Counted from the stretch's first letter, positions 1 through 7,836 are shown. The stretch: 64,000 bases of DNA from Fictibacillus halophilus (GCF_016401385.1 NZ_JAEACF010000002.1:62001-126000), one strand, 5' to 3'. Notes: generated from the sequence alone by a model not told the origin. Translations and numbers: made by a program.

Positions 1-100
1 TGTTCCTTCCTATTCCTATATCACCATACTTCTGCTTATATAGTACCACAACATTACTTGTATGTTGCCGGTTTCAATAGCTGTGCTAAATTAAGCCACA

Positions 101-127
101 AAATAAAAAAGCTGCTAAAAAGCAGCC
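101..127 (-). terminator. Intrinsic terminator after the prxU unit
   Basis: On the minus strand GCTGC and GCAGC pair around a TTTTTA loop and are followed by six T's. It lies directly after the stop codon of the 57-residue ORF, so it ends the prxU transcript. Confidence 0.8.
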
Positions 128-301
128 TTATTTTTCATCATCAGGTTTCGCAATATTAACAGCAGGCATCTCACTATTCATGTAATCAGTAGGATGGCCA
201 TCTGTTTGTTCATTCTGGTCATAAAAATAAGCGTTGATCTCTTGTTCTGCGTGAGCAGTCGGATCTTCAATAGGTTGTTGGTTCTTATGTTCCTTGTCCA
301 C
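128..301 (-). CDS. Small acidic hypothetical protein downstream of prxU
   Basis: This 57-residue ORF has no signal peptide or membrane segment and I do not recognise a family. It is hydrophilic, with many Gln, Asp and Glu residues. I chose the GTG start at 301 because AAGGAGAG lies about six bases upstream. A longer reading from an ATG at 322 would overlap the peroxiredoxin stop codon and lacks such a site. Its start is two bases beyond the peroxiredoxin stop, so the two genes are very likely cotranscribed and translationally coupled. An intrinsic hairpin terminator follows directly. Function unknown; the only hint is its link to the redox gene. Confidence 0.65.
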   Translation of the reverse strand: MDKEHKNQQPIEDPTAHAEQEINAYFYDQNEQTDGHPTDYMNSEMPAVNIAKPDDEK

Positions 302-303
302 AG

Positions 304-771
304 TTACTCTCCTTTTCCACATGATTCACAAGCTTTAAATACTTCTTCATACTGAAGCTTTTCATTCGCATCAAACGTATGATTGCTGAATTGGACAATT
401 CCTTCTTGATCGATAACAAAACAGGATCGAATGGCAGTTCCATCCTTTTCGTTAAGAACACCAAACTTCTGCGTTACTTTTTTATGCCAATCAGCTAGAA
501 GCGGATATGGCAAAGTTCCTAAAGCAGCTGCAAATACATTGTGTGAGTAAATGTGATCAACACTGATCGCAAGTACTTCTGTATTTGCATCTTCAAAGCG
601 TTTATAATCCTCTTTCCAAGAGGTTATTTCCTTAATTCAACCAGGTGTAAAATCTAGCGGATAAAAAGCCACAAGGACATTCTTTTTCCCTTTAAAGTCT
701 GATAGCGAAATATCTTTTTTTAATGTAGACGGTAACGTAAAATCGGGTGCAAAATCACCTTTTTGTAGCAA
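304..771 (-). CDS. prxU: Peroxiredoxin with in-frame UGA at the peroxidatic Cys (candidate selenoprotein PrxU)
   Basis: AhpC/TSA-family peroxiredoxin of 155 codons that would reduce peroxides in the cytoplasm. Translation starts at TTG 771, eight bases after AAGGAGG; the codon before it is a stop, which fixes the start. The motif PxxxTxxC reads Pro38-Leu-Asp-Phe-Thr42-Pro-Gly-UGA45, so the UGA (639-637) replaces exactly the catalytic Cys. Pro38, Thr42 and the conserved Arg115 (in [10 protein letters not shown]) are intact and the frame stays open for 110 codons to a normal TAA. Cys117 and a C-terminal CESC could serve as resolving thiols. A hairpin fitting a bacterial SECIS follows the UGA. 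Inference: UGA is read as selenocysteine, as in known PrxU proteins. The alternative is a pseudogene or sequence error, but no other damage is visible. Cotranscribed with the small ORF at 128-301. Confidence 0.75.
609..623 (-). promoter_or_regulatory. Candidate bacterial SECIS hairpin
   Basis: On the mRNA strand CCTCTT pairs perfectly with AAGAGG around the three-base loop GGA. The stem starts 13 bases and the loop 19 bases after the UGA codon at 639-637. Published bSECIS models ask for a small apical loop with a G among its first two bases, roughly 16-37 bases after UGA, so this fits. The hairpin is short, and six pairs can occur by chance; the position is what makes it notable. Confidence 0.55.
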
Positions 772-867
772 CTATCCCACCTCCTTGCGTCTTTATGAAT
801 ATACTTCCCTGAACATATAAAAGAAAACGTTGGAATATATAGTCATTGCATGGTGATGTCTAAAAAA

Positions 868-967
868 GCTGAAGACTTATAAAAACCATTTCAAGACTTA
901 TAAATTTTTTTGAGGACTTATAAAAATGTTTGAAGACGTATAAATTTTTCCGAAGACTTATAAAAGA
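868..967 (+). repeat. Five-unit 20-bp intergenic repeat array (GAAGACTTATAA family), copy 1
   Basis: The core GARGACTTATAA recurs at 871, 892, 912, 932 and 952, a period of 20 bp (21 once), with AT-rich filler between. It lies between the terminator of the acidic secreted protein gene and the start of prxU. The same array with five units occurs in inverse orientation at 38492-38590. No spacers, so it is not a CRISPR array. Confidence 0.85.
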
Positions 968-979
968 AAATTTCAGTAC

Positions 980-1009
980 AAAAAAGCCAGGGACCGCGAA
1001 TCCCTGACT
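980..1009 (-). terminator. Terminator of the secreted-protein operon
   Basis: Minus-strand hairpin GTCAGGGA...TCCCTGGC followed by six T's, just after the stop codon at 1019. Confidence 0.85.
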
Positions 1010-1018
1010 TCATTTTCA

Positions 1019-2338
1019 CTATTTTGTTTCAGTTTCTACTGTGATTTCAACTGTGTTTTCAGTTTTATCTTCTTGAGTTGCAGGTACTTCAACAACTTTT
1101 GAAGCATCTTCTTCTAAAACATCTTCAACTGCTAAAATTGCCGCGTTGATTGCTGCATGAAGCTTTGCATTTTCAGAAGCGTGCTCAACTGCTAATGAAC
1201 GAATTTTGTTCAAAAGAGCAGAAACTTCTTCTTCAGTCGTAGTTTCTTCAGTTGCCGGAGCTTCTTCTGTCACTTCTTCTTCAGTCGTAGCCTCTTCAGC
1301 TGCCGGAGCTTCTTCTGTCACTTCTTCTTCAGTCGTAGTCTCTTCAGTTGCCGGAGCTTCTTCCGTTACTTCTTCTTCAGTCGTAGTTTCTTCAGTTGCC
1401 GGAGCTTCTTCCGTTACTTCTTCTTCAGTCGTAGTTTCCTCAGTTACTGGTGCTTCTTCAGTTACTTCTACATCAGCATGTACAGCAGCGCTTGGTGCAG
1501 CATGCAATTTCGCATTTTCACTTGAACGCTCAAATGCATTAGAGTTGATTTTATTTTGAAGAGATTTGTTTTCTTGAACTTCTTCTGCGTCTTCAGAATC
1601 TTCTTCGTGAGAATGATCTTCTTCATTCTCAGTATCATCGTCCTCTTTTACTGCATCATCGTCAGCAATAACATCTGTTTTCTCTTCTTCTTTGACTGGG
1701 TTATCTTCATTTTCCTCTTGAACTGCTTCACCTTCAGAATCTTCATCGTCTTCTTTAACTGCGTCTTCATCAGAAACAACGTCAAGATCCTCTTTACGAG
1801 TGGCATCCTCATCTTCAGTCACTGAATCTTCTTTTTTACCTTCTTCAGGATTTGTTGTAACAGGAACTTCAATCTCAATGACTTCCGTTTTTTCTTCCTC
1901 AACAGGAATTACAACTTCTGTAGGTTCTTCAGTAACAGGTTTTGCAACAGGCTCATCCGTTTTAGTCGGAACAGCATGAACCGCTGCATTTGGAGCAGCG
2001 TGTTTCTTTGCTGTTTCACTTGCATGTTCAGCAGCTTGTGAATGAGTTTTATCTTTTGCAGGCTTTTCAGCTTTTACTGGCTTAGCGGCTTTCTCAGACT
2101 TGACTGGCTTTTCAGCTTTTACTGGCTTTTGAATTTTCACAGTAACTTTAGCTGGTTTTTCAAACTTTTCATCCTTAGCTTGTACGTTACCATGAGATCC
2201 CTTTGTACTTTGAGCAGCAATAGCCTTTTCTGATTGGTGCCCAGCCGCTTCAGCAGCCCCTGTACCTACGACAGCTGCAAGAGTTATTGTTCCAGCAAAT
2301 ACGATTGATTTTACGAATGTACGGTTGACTTTTTTCAT
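1019..2338 (-). CDS. Large acidic secreted repeat protein
   Basis: 439 residues. The first 31 or so form a classical Sec signal peptide ending in an Ala-rich cleavage site (GAAEAAG), with AAGGAG nine bases before the ATG. A Lys/Pro-rich stretch (about 45-100) is followed by very long Glu/Asp-rich segments. A motif of the form HASE-AK-HAA-AA-HA occurs three times (near residues 105, 275 and 385), somewhat like the Ala/His-rich helical repeats of some Bacillus surface proteins. About residues 290-370 are five tandem 16-residue units based on EEAPATEETTTEEEVT. No LPXTG or membrane anchor is visible, so it is probably released or held electrostatically. It starts 33 bases after the stop of the basic secreted protein gene at 2372-3232, so the two probably share a transcript. 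I do not recognise a function. Confidence 0.8.
   Translation of the reverse strand: MKKVNRTFVKSIVFAGTITLAAVVGTGAAEAAGHQSEKAIAAQSTKGSHGNVQAKDEKFEKPAKVTVKIQKPVKAEKPVKSEKAAKPVKAEKPAKDKTHSQAAEHASETAKKHAAPNAAVHAVPTKTDEPVAKPVTEEPTEVVIPVEEEKTEVIEIEVPVTTNPEEGKKEDSVTEDEDATRKEDLDVVSDEDAVKEDDEDSEGEAVQEENEDNPVKEEEKTDVIADDDAVKEDDDTENEEDHSHEEDSEDAEEVQENKSLQNKINSNAFERSSENAKLHAAPSAAVHADVEVTEEAPVTEETTTEEEVTEEAPATEETTTEEEVTEEAPATEETTTEEEVTEEAPAAEEATTEEEVTEEAPATEETTTEEEVSALLNKIRSLAVEHASENAKLHAAINAAILAVEDVLEEDASKVVEVPATQEDKTENTVEITVETETK
1228..1467 (-). repeat. Five tandem 48-bp coding repeats
   Basis: Five near-identical 48-bp units encode the 16-residue repeat of the acidic secreted protein. Units differ at a few synonymous and Ala/Val/Thr positions, typical of a copy-number-variable tract. 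Confidence 0.9.
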
Positions 2339-2371
2339 TTTAATTCGCTCCTTAAATTTTCAGATAGTTGG

Positions 2372-3232
2372 TTACACCACAATCTTTTTGAAAAAATAAA
2401 GAGCGTTTTCCGGTGGCCGTGCAGGCGGTGCGTTCACCCATTGACTTCTTAAGAGGTCCATTCTGCTAAAATACACAGATATCTTTTCCCCTTCTTCAAA
2501 AATAATCGGCAACACTAAGCTAGCTTTAAAGTTAGCTAATGACGCTGTTCCCGCCCCACCATCAGTCTGGTTCGTTGGTGGACTAGATCCTTGTCCTGTT
2601 GTTGCAGGGATTACCTTTGAAACAGGATGTGTTGGTACTTTTGAAGACCCATTATTTGATAACGGAGAAGCATCCTTTTTCACATGTGGACGACTACCAT
2701 TCTCCTTCAATGGAATAGGCTTCATTTTAAGTACCTTTTCTGTTTCTTTTAGTGATAAAGATTTGTGTATCACTGTTTTTCTATGTATAGCAATTGATGA
2801 TTCAGCTTTTTTCAAATGTGAACGATCTTGATTAACGCGTTCAGTCTGCTTCATCGGGACATGTTCTTTAGTCTGTCTCTGAGGAACTGGTTTTTTTACC
2901 CTGCTTCGGTCGTTTGCATTCTGAGAATTTTTCTGTTTAGAAATCAAAACTTGTTTTGACAGCTTTGTTTCAGATCGTTTTTCAGAACCCTTAATCTCAG
3001 GTTTCTTATCCTTAACTTCTGAAGGCTTTGTTTTCAATTCTGTTCCTAATTGTTTTGTTGCTCGCACTGGAACACGATCTGTTGTTTTACCTTGCTGTAC
3101 AATTTTCTGATTGCTTCGTTCAGTTGTTTGATTCCGTTTCTCTACATCTTCTTTCTCTGCAAAGACTTCTACAGGAATAAAAAGGACGGCACCCGCGATT
3201 AAACTCTGCATAATGAGGTTTGATATTCGCAT
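2372..3232 (-). CDS. Basic secreted protein, upstream partner of the acidic protein
   Basis: 286 residues from the ATG at 3232, which is preceded by GGGAGGTG; a longer reading from 3310 has no such site. Residues 1-25 are a signal peptide (hydrophobic core, FAEKED at the end). The next 200 residues are hydrophilic and rich in Lys, Arg, Ser, Thr and Gln without clear domains. The last 60 residues look folded and end with a conserved-looking segment (LRSQWVNAPPARPP). The protein is strongly cationic, while the gene 33 bases downstream encodes a strongly anionic secreted protein. This suggests, as inference only, that the two associate outside the cell. I do not recognise the family. Confidence 0.75.
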   Translation of the reverse strand: MRISNLIMQSLIAGAVLFIPVEVFAEKEDVEKRNQTTERSNQKIVQQGKTTDRVPVRATKQLGTELKTKPSEVKDKKPEIKGSEKRSETKLSKQVLISKQKNSQNANDRSRVKKPVPQRQTKEHVPMKQTERVNQDRSHLKKAESSIAIHRKTVIHKSLSLKETEKVLKMKPIPLKENGSRPHVKKDASPLSNNGSSKVPTHPVSKVIPATTGQGSSPPTNQTDGGAGTASLANFKASLVLPIIFEEGEKISVYFSRMDLLRSQWVNAPPARPPENALYFFKKIVV

Positions 3233-3443
3233 AAATTCACCTCCCTTCTTTCCTTTATATATTACTTCCATATCATTTAATTTTTGTCGGTCTTTGTCTA
3301 AAATAGTCATAATTCCCTAATTCGTTAATTGATTATTACAAACTGCCTTTATAAAGATGGATGGTTGTGCATATTATTTTAATGAATGAAACTTTAATGA
3401 TGATTGCACGTATTTTTAGTATGGAATGAAGGGAGGAATTTTC

Positions 3444-4175
3444 ATGAGAAGTGCGAATCCTGCTTTAAAAGGCTCCACTTTTGATAAGTTCAGAGGGACG
3501 TCTTTTAGCAAGAAAATGACTTTATCAGGTACAGTAAACAAAACGTTTATTCTGCTTCTTATCTTGATGGCATCTGCTATATTTACATGGTATCAATACA
3601 ATCTAGGTAACCCTGTTGGTCATTTTATTGTGATCGGTTTGATTGGAGGTCTTGTGACAGCATTAATCGTTGCATTTGTGCCTAAGACAGCACCATTACT
3701 TGCACCGGTATATGCCGCACTAGAAGGACTTGCTGTTGGGGGAATATCCGCTAATTTTGAAGCTCAATTTAATGGCATTACATTGCAAGCTGTCGCTTTA
3801 ACTTTTGGAACGTTGTTCGCCTTATTGCTCGCTTATATGTTCAGGATCATTAAAGTGACTCAGAATTTCCGATTGATTGTTTTCTCAGCGACTATGGGAA
3901 TCATGCTTGTTTATCTCACTAGCTTTATCTTAGGTTTTTTCGGTATGAGCGTACCTTACTTACACAGCACAGGTCCGATCGGGATCGGAATTTCACTGTT
4001 TATCGTTGTGATCGCTGCACTAAATTTAGTTTTAGATTTTGATTTTATTGAATATGGAGCAGATCGCGGAGCTCCTAAATATATGGAATGGTACGGTGCT
4101 TTTGGACTCATGGTCACGTTGGTCTGGTTGTACTTTGAAATATTGCATCTGCTTGCAAAATTACGAAGAAACTAA
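3444..4175 (+). CDS. Bax inhibitor-1/YccA family membrane protein
   Basis: 243-residue polytopic membrane protein with about seven hydrophobic segments. The N-terminus MRSANPALKGSTF is typical of the Bax1-I/YccA-type proteins of bacilli, and the C-terminal Asp-rich segment DFDFIEYGADRGAP matches the pore-associated region of the family. Members are proposed to be pH-sensitive ion leak channels or membrane stress proteins; no substrate can be assigned here. The start is ATG 3444, seven bases after GGGAGG, rather than the ATG at 3426 that precedes that site. Single gene with its own terminator; the intergenic region to the divergent secreted-protein operon should hold its promoter. Confidence 0.85.
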   Translation: MRSANPALKGSTFDKFRGTSFSKKMTLSGTVNKTFILLLILMASAIFTWYQYNLGNPVGHFIVIGLIGGLVTALIVAFVPKTAPLLAPVYAALEGLAVGGISANFEAQFNGITLQAVALTFGTLFALLLAYMFRIIKVTQNFRLIVFSATMGIMLVYLTSFILGFFGMSVPYLHSTGPIGIGISLFIVVIAALNLVLDFDFIEYGADRGAPKYMEWYGAFGLMVTLVWLYFEILHLLAKLRRN

Positions 4176-4176
4176 A

Positions 4177-4206
4177 AAAGAGAAGCCCGCAAAAAGGCTT
4201 CTCTTT
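4177..4206. terminator. Bidirectional terminator
   Basis: AAGAGAAGCC and GGCTTCTCTT pair around an eight-base loop, flanked by A's and T's on the two sides. It serves the converging genes at 3444-4175 and 4209-4856. Confidence 0.85.
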
Positions 4207-4208
4207 TC

Positions 4209-4856
4209 TTACGTTAGAATGTTAATCCATCTATAAATCGTCCAGCATCCTATACCAATATTTACTGCATATAATGCCGCTAGCATGACTTTGTTATCAT
4301 GAGTAACCAGCTGCACAAAATATAACGTTCCCCATAGGATGAGAATCAGCAATGCCCATATGAGGCTGCTATCATTTCCTTGCATGACTGCTCCATAGCT
4401 GAAGATCCATGTATATGGAAGCAAAAGGAATCCAGTTATAAAGTACATGCCATGGACACCGTGAGTTTGCAATTTGTTAGTTAAAGGTGCTCCTTTAATC
4501 ATTACTACGTAAAGCAAACAAATCCCAATAACTACACCGAGAAAAAAGCAGATTTGAAAGATTTCATAGAAGAAAACAGGTAGTACAGAAAATGCGTCCA
4601 ACCAAAACAATCTGCTAAAAAAAAGAATGGTTAGGCCGAATAAGATATAAGGTATGGAATAGAGAGTTCGAATTCCCTTCCATACGGTATGCCCTAATAA
4701 GAGAAGGCCATAAATAAAAAACAAAAAACCCAGCAGTTTGCTGGAAAAAAGCATAAGGAAACTGTATAAACAGAAAAGAACGGCAAACGCAATATGATAG
4801 AAATAATCATATTTTGTATGCCTAGCTTTTTTTAACGTGTTATTTATTAAAATCAT
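4209..4856 (-). CDS. Hypothetical polytopic membrane protein
   Basis: 215 residues with about six to seven strongly hydrophobic segments separated by very short loops and no recognisable catalytic motif. I do not recognise the family. The N-terminal 20 residues are basic and probably cytoplasmic. It converges with the Bax1-I-type gene and shares its terminator. It appears monocistronic, since the next minus-strand gene upstream is a separate 50-residue ORF with about 60 bases between them. Confidence 0.7.
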   Translation of the reverse strand: MILINNTLKKARHTKYDYFYHIAFAVLFCLYSFLMLFSSKLLGFLFFIYGLLLLGHTVWKGIRTLYSIPYILFGLTILFFSRLFWLDAFSVLPVFFYEIFQICFFLGVVIGICLLYVVMIKGAPLTNKLQTHGVHGMYFITGFLLLPYTWIFSYGAVMQGNDSSLIWALLILILWGTLYFVQLVTHDNKVMLAALYAVNIGIGCWTIYRWINILT

Positions 4857-4918
4857 GTTGCACCTGCCAAGACTTGTCGTGTTTATACATTTATCGTCAA
4901 AGACTGGTTATTTTCAAG

Positions 4919-5071
4919 TTATTCCTTTGGCACTTTGATCACACCGCGCATGTGCCAGAGATGAATGAGCTCTAATCGTTTTCGATATTGTTTCGCCTGA
5001 AGCCTGCCTTTTTTGTATCTCTTCTTCAATAGCTGCATATAATCTTCAATCTTAATATGATAGTCATTCAT
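4919..5071 (-). CDS. Small basic hypothetical protein, 50 residues
   Basis: A 50-codon ORF starting with MNDYHIKIEDYMQLLKKR and very rich in Lys, Arg and Gln, predicted to be helical. The region GGTGAGGG lies about ten bases before the ATG, a moderate ribosome-binding site. Codon use resembles its neighbours. It is too short for a family call, and it could be a DNA- or RNA-binding peptide judging from charge alone. Confidence 0.5.
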   Translation of the reverse strand: MNDYHIKIEDYMQLLKKRYKKGRLQAKQYRKRLELIHLWHMRGVIKVPKE

Positions 5072-5174
5072 TCTTTTACCCACCCTCACCAATTATCTCA
5101 TTGTCATATTCCCGAATTTAGTCGAAATGTAACATGAATTTTTATAAAAAATGAGTAAAAGTAAGAAAAAAGTA

Positions 5175-5618
5175 TTACTGGCCTAATTGCTTAATATCGT
5201 TCAATAAGTCCGTGTATACTTTGACATCATCTAACAAACCACTCTTCTCCAAAATATCAGGAGTTAGTTCTCCGTTCTCTACCGCAGTTAAATATTTATC
5301 TATTCCCTCTTGGAACGTTTGATTCTGTTCCATCACCTGATTATGAATATCTTCGAAAACAGATGGTGGTGATAGTTCATTAAACTCTTCAATAGTTGTA
5401 TTCATATCTTGGAGTGCCTTCTCTAGCTCAACACGTGCATTCTGATCGGAGACAGCTTTCTCCGCTAACGAAGGGATTTCTTTTGAAAATTGTTGTACAT
5501 CGTTAATGTATTCAGTTGCTTCTGGTACATAATTAATACCGTTCGTTACGTCTTCAACTGCTGAACACCCTGTAAGGACACTGAACGATAAAAGAACAGC
5601 CAGTAATGTTTTTTTCAT
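5175..5618 (-). CDS. Lipoprotein, helical (DUF6376-like)
   Basis: 147 residues. The first 18 are a lipoprotein signal peptide with lipobox LTGC, so Cys18 should be lipidated and the protein anchored on the outer face of the membrane. The rest is predicted all-helical and acidic, with the segment NYVPEATEYINDVQQF resembling a family of small Bacillus lipoproteins I remember as DUF6376; that label is from memory and should be tested. Function is unknown for that family. A GATCTCC-like region precedes the ATG weakly (AGGAGATC on the coding strand), which supports the start. Monocistronic. Confidence 0.75.
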   Translation of the reverse strand: MKKTLLAVLLSFSVLTGCSAVEDVTNGINYVPEATEYINDVQQFSKEIPSLAEKAVSDQNARVELEKALQDMNTTIEEFNELSPPSVFEDIHNQVMEQNQTFQEGIDKYLTAVENGELTPDILEKSGLLDDVKVYTDLLNDIKQLGQ

Positions 5619-5756
5619 ATGATCTCCTCATTTCTATTTTGTCTTCTATATTTGAATCTAATTTCTTTGGTTTTCACTTATTTTTATACGAGTTGGCTGC
5701 AATTAAGTTTCAAAATGGGACAATCTAATACTAGTTCAAAACAGAAAGGCTGATTT

Positions 5757-5942
5757 ATGATGGCAAAAAAAGATAAAGAGATTGAAGGTAAAAAAGATCT
5801 GTACTTAGACGTTGACCGAATGATGAACGAAGGAATGGCCGGGGGTACAGTGGCAGACGAAAAAGATCTAAATCAGATCGGCTATGATTCTGGAATCGAA
5901 ACCCAAGAAGAACCGCCAATAAAAGTAGATAAAAACAAGTAG
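5757..5942 (+). CDS. Small acidic hypothetical protein
   Basis: 61 residues, highly charged, with a central Gly-rich segment NEGMAGGTVADEKD. Two ATG codons in tandem (5757 and 5760) could start it; AAAGG lies seven to ten bases upstream. Small proteins of this general type are common in spore-forming bacilli, but I cannot name a family. A good terminator follows within ten bases. Confidence 0.65.
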   Translation: MMAKKDKEIEGKKDLYLDVDRMMNEGMAGGTVADEKDLNQIGYDSGIETQEEPPIKVDKNK

Positions 5943-5968
5943 AGCCGCTCATTTTGAACGGCTTTTTC
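5943..5968 (+). terminator. Terminator
   Basis: AGCCG and CGGCT pair around a loop and are followed by TTTTTCC, immediately after the stop of the small ORF and before the converging ABC-F gene. Confidence 0.75.
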
Positions 5969-5971
5969 CTT

Positions 5972-7606
5972 TTAAGATCTTAACTTATTCATTCTATGCA
6001 GTACCTCATTATATCGCCGATCGAGCTCTCCTTTTTTACTGATATCTGAACAGAGGGAAAGCTGACTGATCAGTTCTGTCATCTCAAACTGCAGCTTGAG
6101 CAACTCATCTTCATCGTGATCGTTCTTGCTCTGCTTTCCGCTTCGCTTCTTAAACTCTGTATAGTTCCCTTCGAACCAAAATGCCTTTGGCGGCTGCAGC
6201 TCTAGAATGTGTGTAGCTGTCTTTTCCATCAAACGTCTGTCGTGTGTAGCCAAGATAAACGTACCAGGATAGGCTACCAAGACTTCTTCTAACGCTTCTC
6301 TTGTAAACAAATCCAAGTAATTTGAAGGCTCATCTAACAACAATAAATTGTAGTCACTTAAAAAAAGTTTGGCTAAAGCGGTTTTCATTTTTTCGCCACC
6401 ACTTAATACTTCTACTCTTTTGTATACATCCTCACGTTTAAACAACAATCTAGCTAAGACTGTTCTAACCCATGTTTCATCGTACAAACTATGTTCCATC
6501 ACGTTCTGAAGAATACTTTTTTGTGGATCTAAGATATTAAGATGCTGATGAAAGTAACCTATTTTAAGCTGATTGGATTTATCAATCGTATCATTTCCAT
6601 TATAGATCTCTTGTAGCAAGGTTGATTTTCCTGTTCCATTCTTGCCTGTCAATACAATCTTCATTCCCGGTTTTACGGAGAACGTAAGATTGTTAATCAG
6701 CTGCTTCCCATTAAATCCTAGAGTGAGATCTTTTACAGCTAATGCTTGTTTTCCATGAATTCTAGAAAATCGTTGTATGTCGAATTCAACATTTTGCTGT
6801 TTCTTTGGCTTTTCTTTTTTATCGAGCATTTCAATTCTTTTTTCGATTACTTTTGATTTTTTCTCAAGTGAACGCTTTGCATTTTGAAGTTTTCCTTTGC
6901 CTAACTTTGCTTCACTATAAGACATGCGTGATGGTTTGTTTTTCATGTCTTTTGCTTTAACCGCTTTTTCAATAGCCGTTTTCTCTAGCCTTGTCTTTTC
7001 TTTAACATATTGTTCATATTCAAAATGTTTTCGCTTGAGTTGCTGTTCTTTTTGGACTAGATAATCTGAATAATTGCCTGGAAAGGATGTAAACGTTTGT
7101 TGATCCAGTTCGATAATTTTTGTACAAACCATATCTAAAAATACTCGGTCATGAGAGACGAGCAATACCGCTCCTTTAAAATGTTGAAGGACAGCGGCGA
7201 GCTGATCCATTCCGTCAACATCGAGATGAGAAGTAGGTTCATCTAAGACAAGGATATCTGGATCTTGTTCTAGAGCAGCAGCGATTTGAGTACGCGTTCT
7301 TTCACCACCACTCATCATGTCATACTGTTTGCCCTGCAGATTCCAAGCGGCCTCACTTTTCGAAGTTATGCTCTGCTCTTCCTGTTCAAACTGGCTTACG
7401 ATCGCTAGTGTTCCATAATGCTGGACGGTTCCAGCATCTCTATCCTCTGTTTCTGCAAGTAATTTGAGAAATGTTGACTTTCCAGTGCCGTTCAAACCAA
7501 CAAGACCTACTCGGTCGTTAGCAAAAAGCTGAAACGGTTCTGTTTGTTTTAAAATTAATTTTCCGTTATATGATTTTTCTAAATGCTTCGCTTCTAATAA
7601 AAGCAT
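5972..7606 (-). CDS. ABC-F ATPase, antibiotic-resistance (ribosomal protection) type
   Basis: 544 residues with two ABC ATPase domains and no membrane segments, the ABC-F layout. Walker A1 is GLNGTGKST (about 37-45), with SGGE signature and LVLDEPTSHLD Walker B. A Lys-rich helical linker (about 200-270) is followed by a second domain with GKNGTGKST, LSGGE and LLLLDEPSNYLD. Such proteins enter the ribosomal E site and displace antibiotics; the linker decides which drug. The start is ATG 7606 after GGGGAGG; an upstream in-frame extension to 7768 is leader RNA, not protein. A sigma-A promoter, a small upstream ORF and an intrinsic terminator directly before the start suggest drug-induced antitermination, as for B. 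subtilis VmlR and Msr/Vga relatives. The exact drug spectrum cannot be read from the sequence. Confidence 0.85.
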   Translation of the reverse strand: MLLLEAKHLEKSYNGKLILKQTEPFQLFANDRVGLVGLNGTGKSTFLKLLAETEDRDAGTVQHYGTLAIVSQFEQEEQSITSKSEAAWNLQGKQYDMMSGGERTRTQIAAALEQDPDILVLDEPTSHLDVDGMDQLAAVLQHFKGAVLLVSHDRVFLDMVCTKIIELDQQTFTSFPGNYSDYLVQKEQQLKRKHFEYEQYVKEKTRLEKTAIEKAVKAKDMKNKPSRMSYSEAKLGKGKLQNAKRSLEKKSKVIEKRIEMLDKKEKPKKQQNVEFDIQRFSRIHGKQALAVKDLTLGFNGKQLINNLTFSVKPGMKIVLTGKNGTGKSTLLQEIYNGNDTIDKSNQLKIGYFHQHLNILDPQKSILQNVMEHSLYDETWVRTVLARLLFKREDVYKRVEVLSGGEKMKTALAKLFLSDYNLLLLDEPSNYLDLFTREALEEVLVAYPGTFILATHDRRLMEKTATHILELQPPKAFWFEGNYTEFKKRSGKQSKNDHDEDELLKLQFEMTELISQLSLCSDISKKGELDRRYNEVLHRMNKLRS

Positions 7607-7636
7607 AAAAAAACCTCCCCTATTAACTAGAGAGGT
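7607..7636 (-). promoter_or_regulatory. Transcription attenuator before the ABC-F gene
   Basis: On the minus strand ACCTCTCT pairs with AGGGGAGGT (two wobble pairs) around AGTTAAT and is followed by seven T's that run straight into the ATG. The 3' arm also contains the Shine-Dalgarno sequence, so the same hairpin could block both transcription and translation. Eight bases at 7726-7733 are complementary to 7636-7643, next to the hairpin base, and could form a competing or supporting stem. Confidence 0.75.
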
Positions 7637-7782
7637 CTGCCCAAGCCAAAATAAGTAGCACAAAAAACACGTAGGAATAAGTTTTTTTGCAACAAAAAAA
7701 CAGGCTTGTAATGAAGTCCTAAAAATGGGCAGAGAAATCCTATCTAGCGTTCTACTTTTTTTCTTCAAGTAAATGGCTAAAA

Positions 7783-7812
7783 TCAGATTAATTGCGCATT
7801 GGACGTATACAC
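7783..7812 (-). CDS. Candidate 9-codon leader peptide of the ABC-F gene
   Basis: GTG-initiated reading frame encoding (f)MYTSNAQLI, preceded at about five bases by GGAAGG. It lies within the leader RNA, about 17 bases after the predicted transcription start. Drug-stalled translation of such short ORFs controls attenuation of several ABC-F resistance genes. An overlapping ATG with three codons (MRN) is a weaker alternative. Confidence 0.45.
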   Translation of the reverse strand: MYTSNAQLI

Positions 7813-7836
7813 CTGTTCCTTCCGTTGTTTTTCTAT

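Noticed and set aside
304..771. Simple pseudogene explanation for the interrupted peroxiredoxin.
   Set aside because: Not fully excluded, but the rest of the frame is undamaged, the ribosome-binding site is strong, the downstream gene is tightly coupled and the UGA is exactly at the residue that selenocysteine replaces. I therefore list it as a CDS rather than a pseudogene.
868..967. CRISPR-like array.
   Set aside because: Units are about 12 bp of core with 8 bp of AT-rich filler, no unique spacers of normal size and no cas genes nearby.
1206..1559. Plus-strand ORF of 117 codons rich in Ser and Val.
   Set aside because: It is the antisense reading of the 48-bp coding repeats in the acidic secreted protein and has no ribosome-binding site.
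7607..7768. Possible 54-residue N-terminal extension of the ABC-F protein with a hydrophobic segment.
   Set aside because: The true start at 7606 has GGGGAGG; the extension overlaps the terminator hairpin and leader RNA and has no ribosome-binding site.
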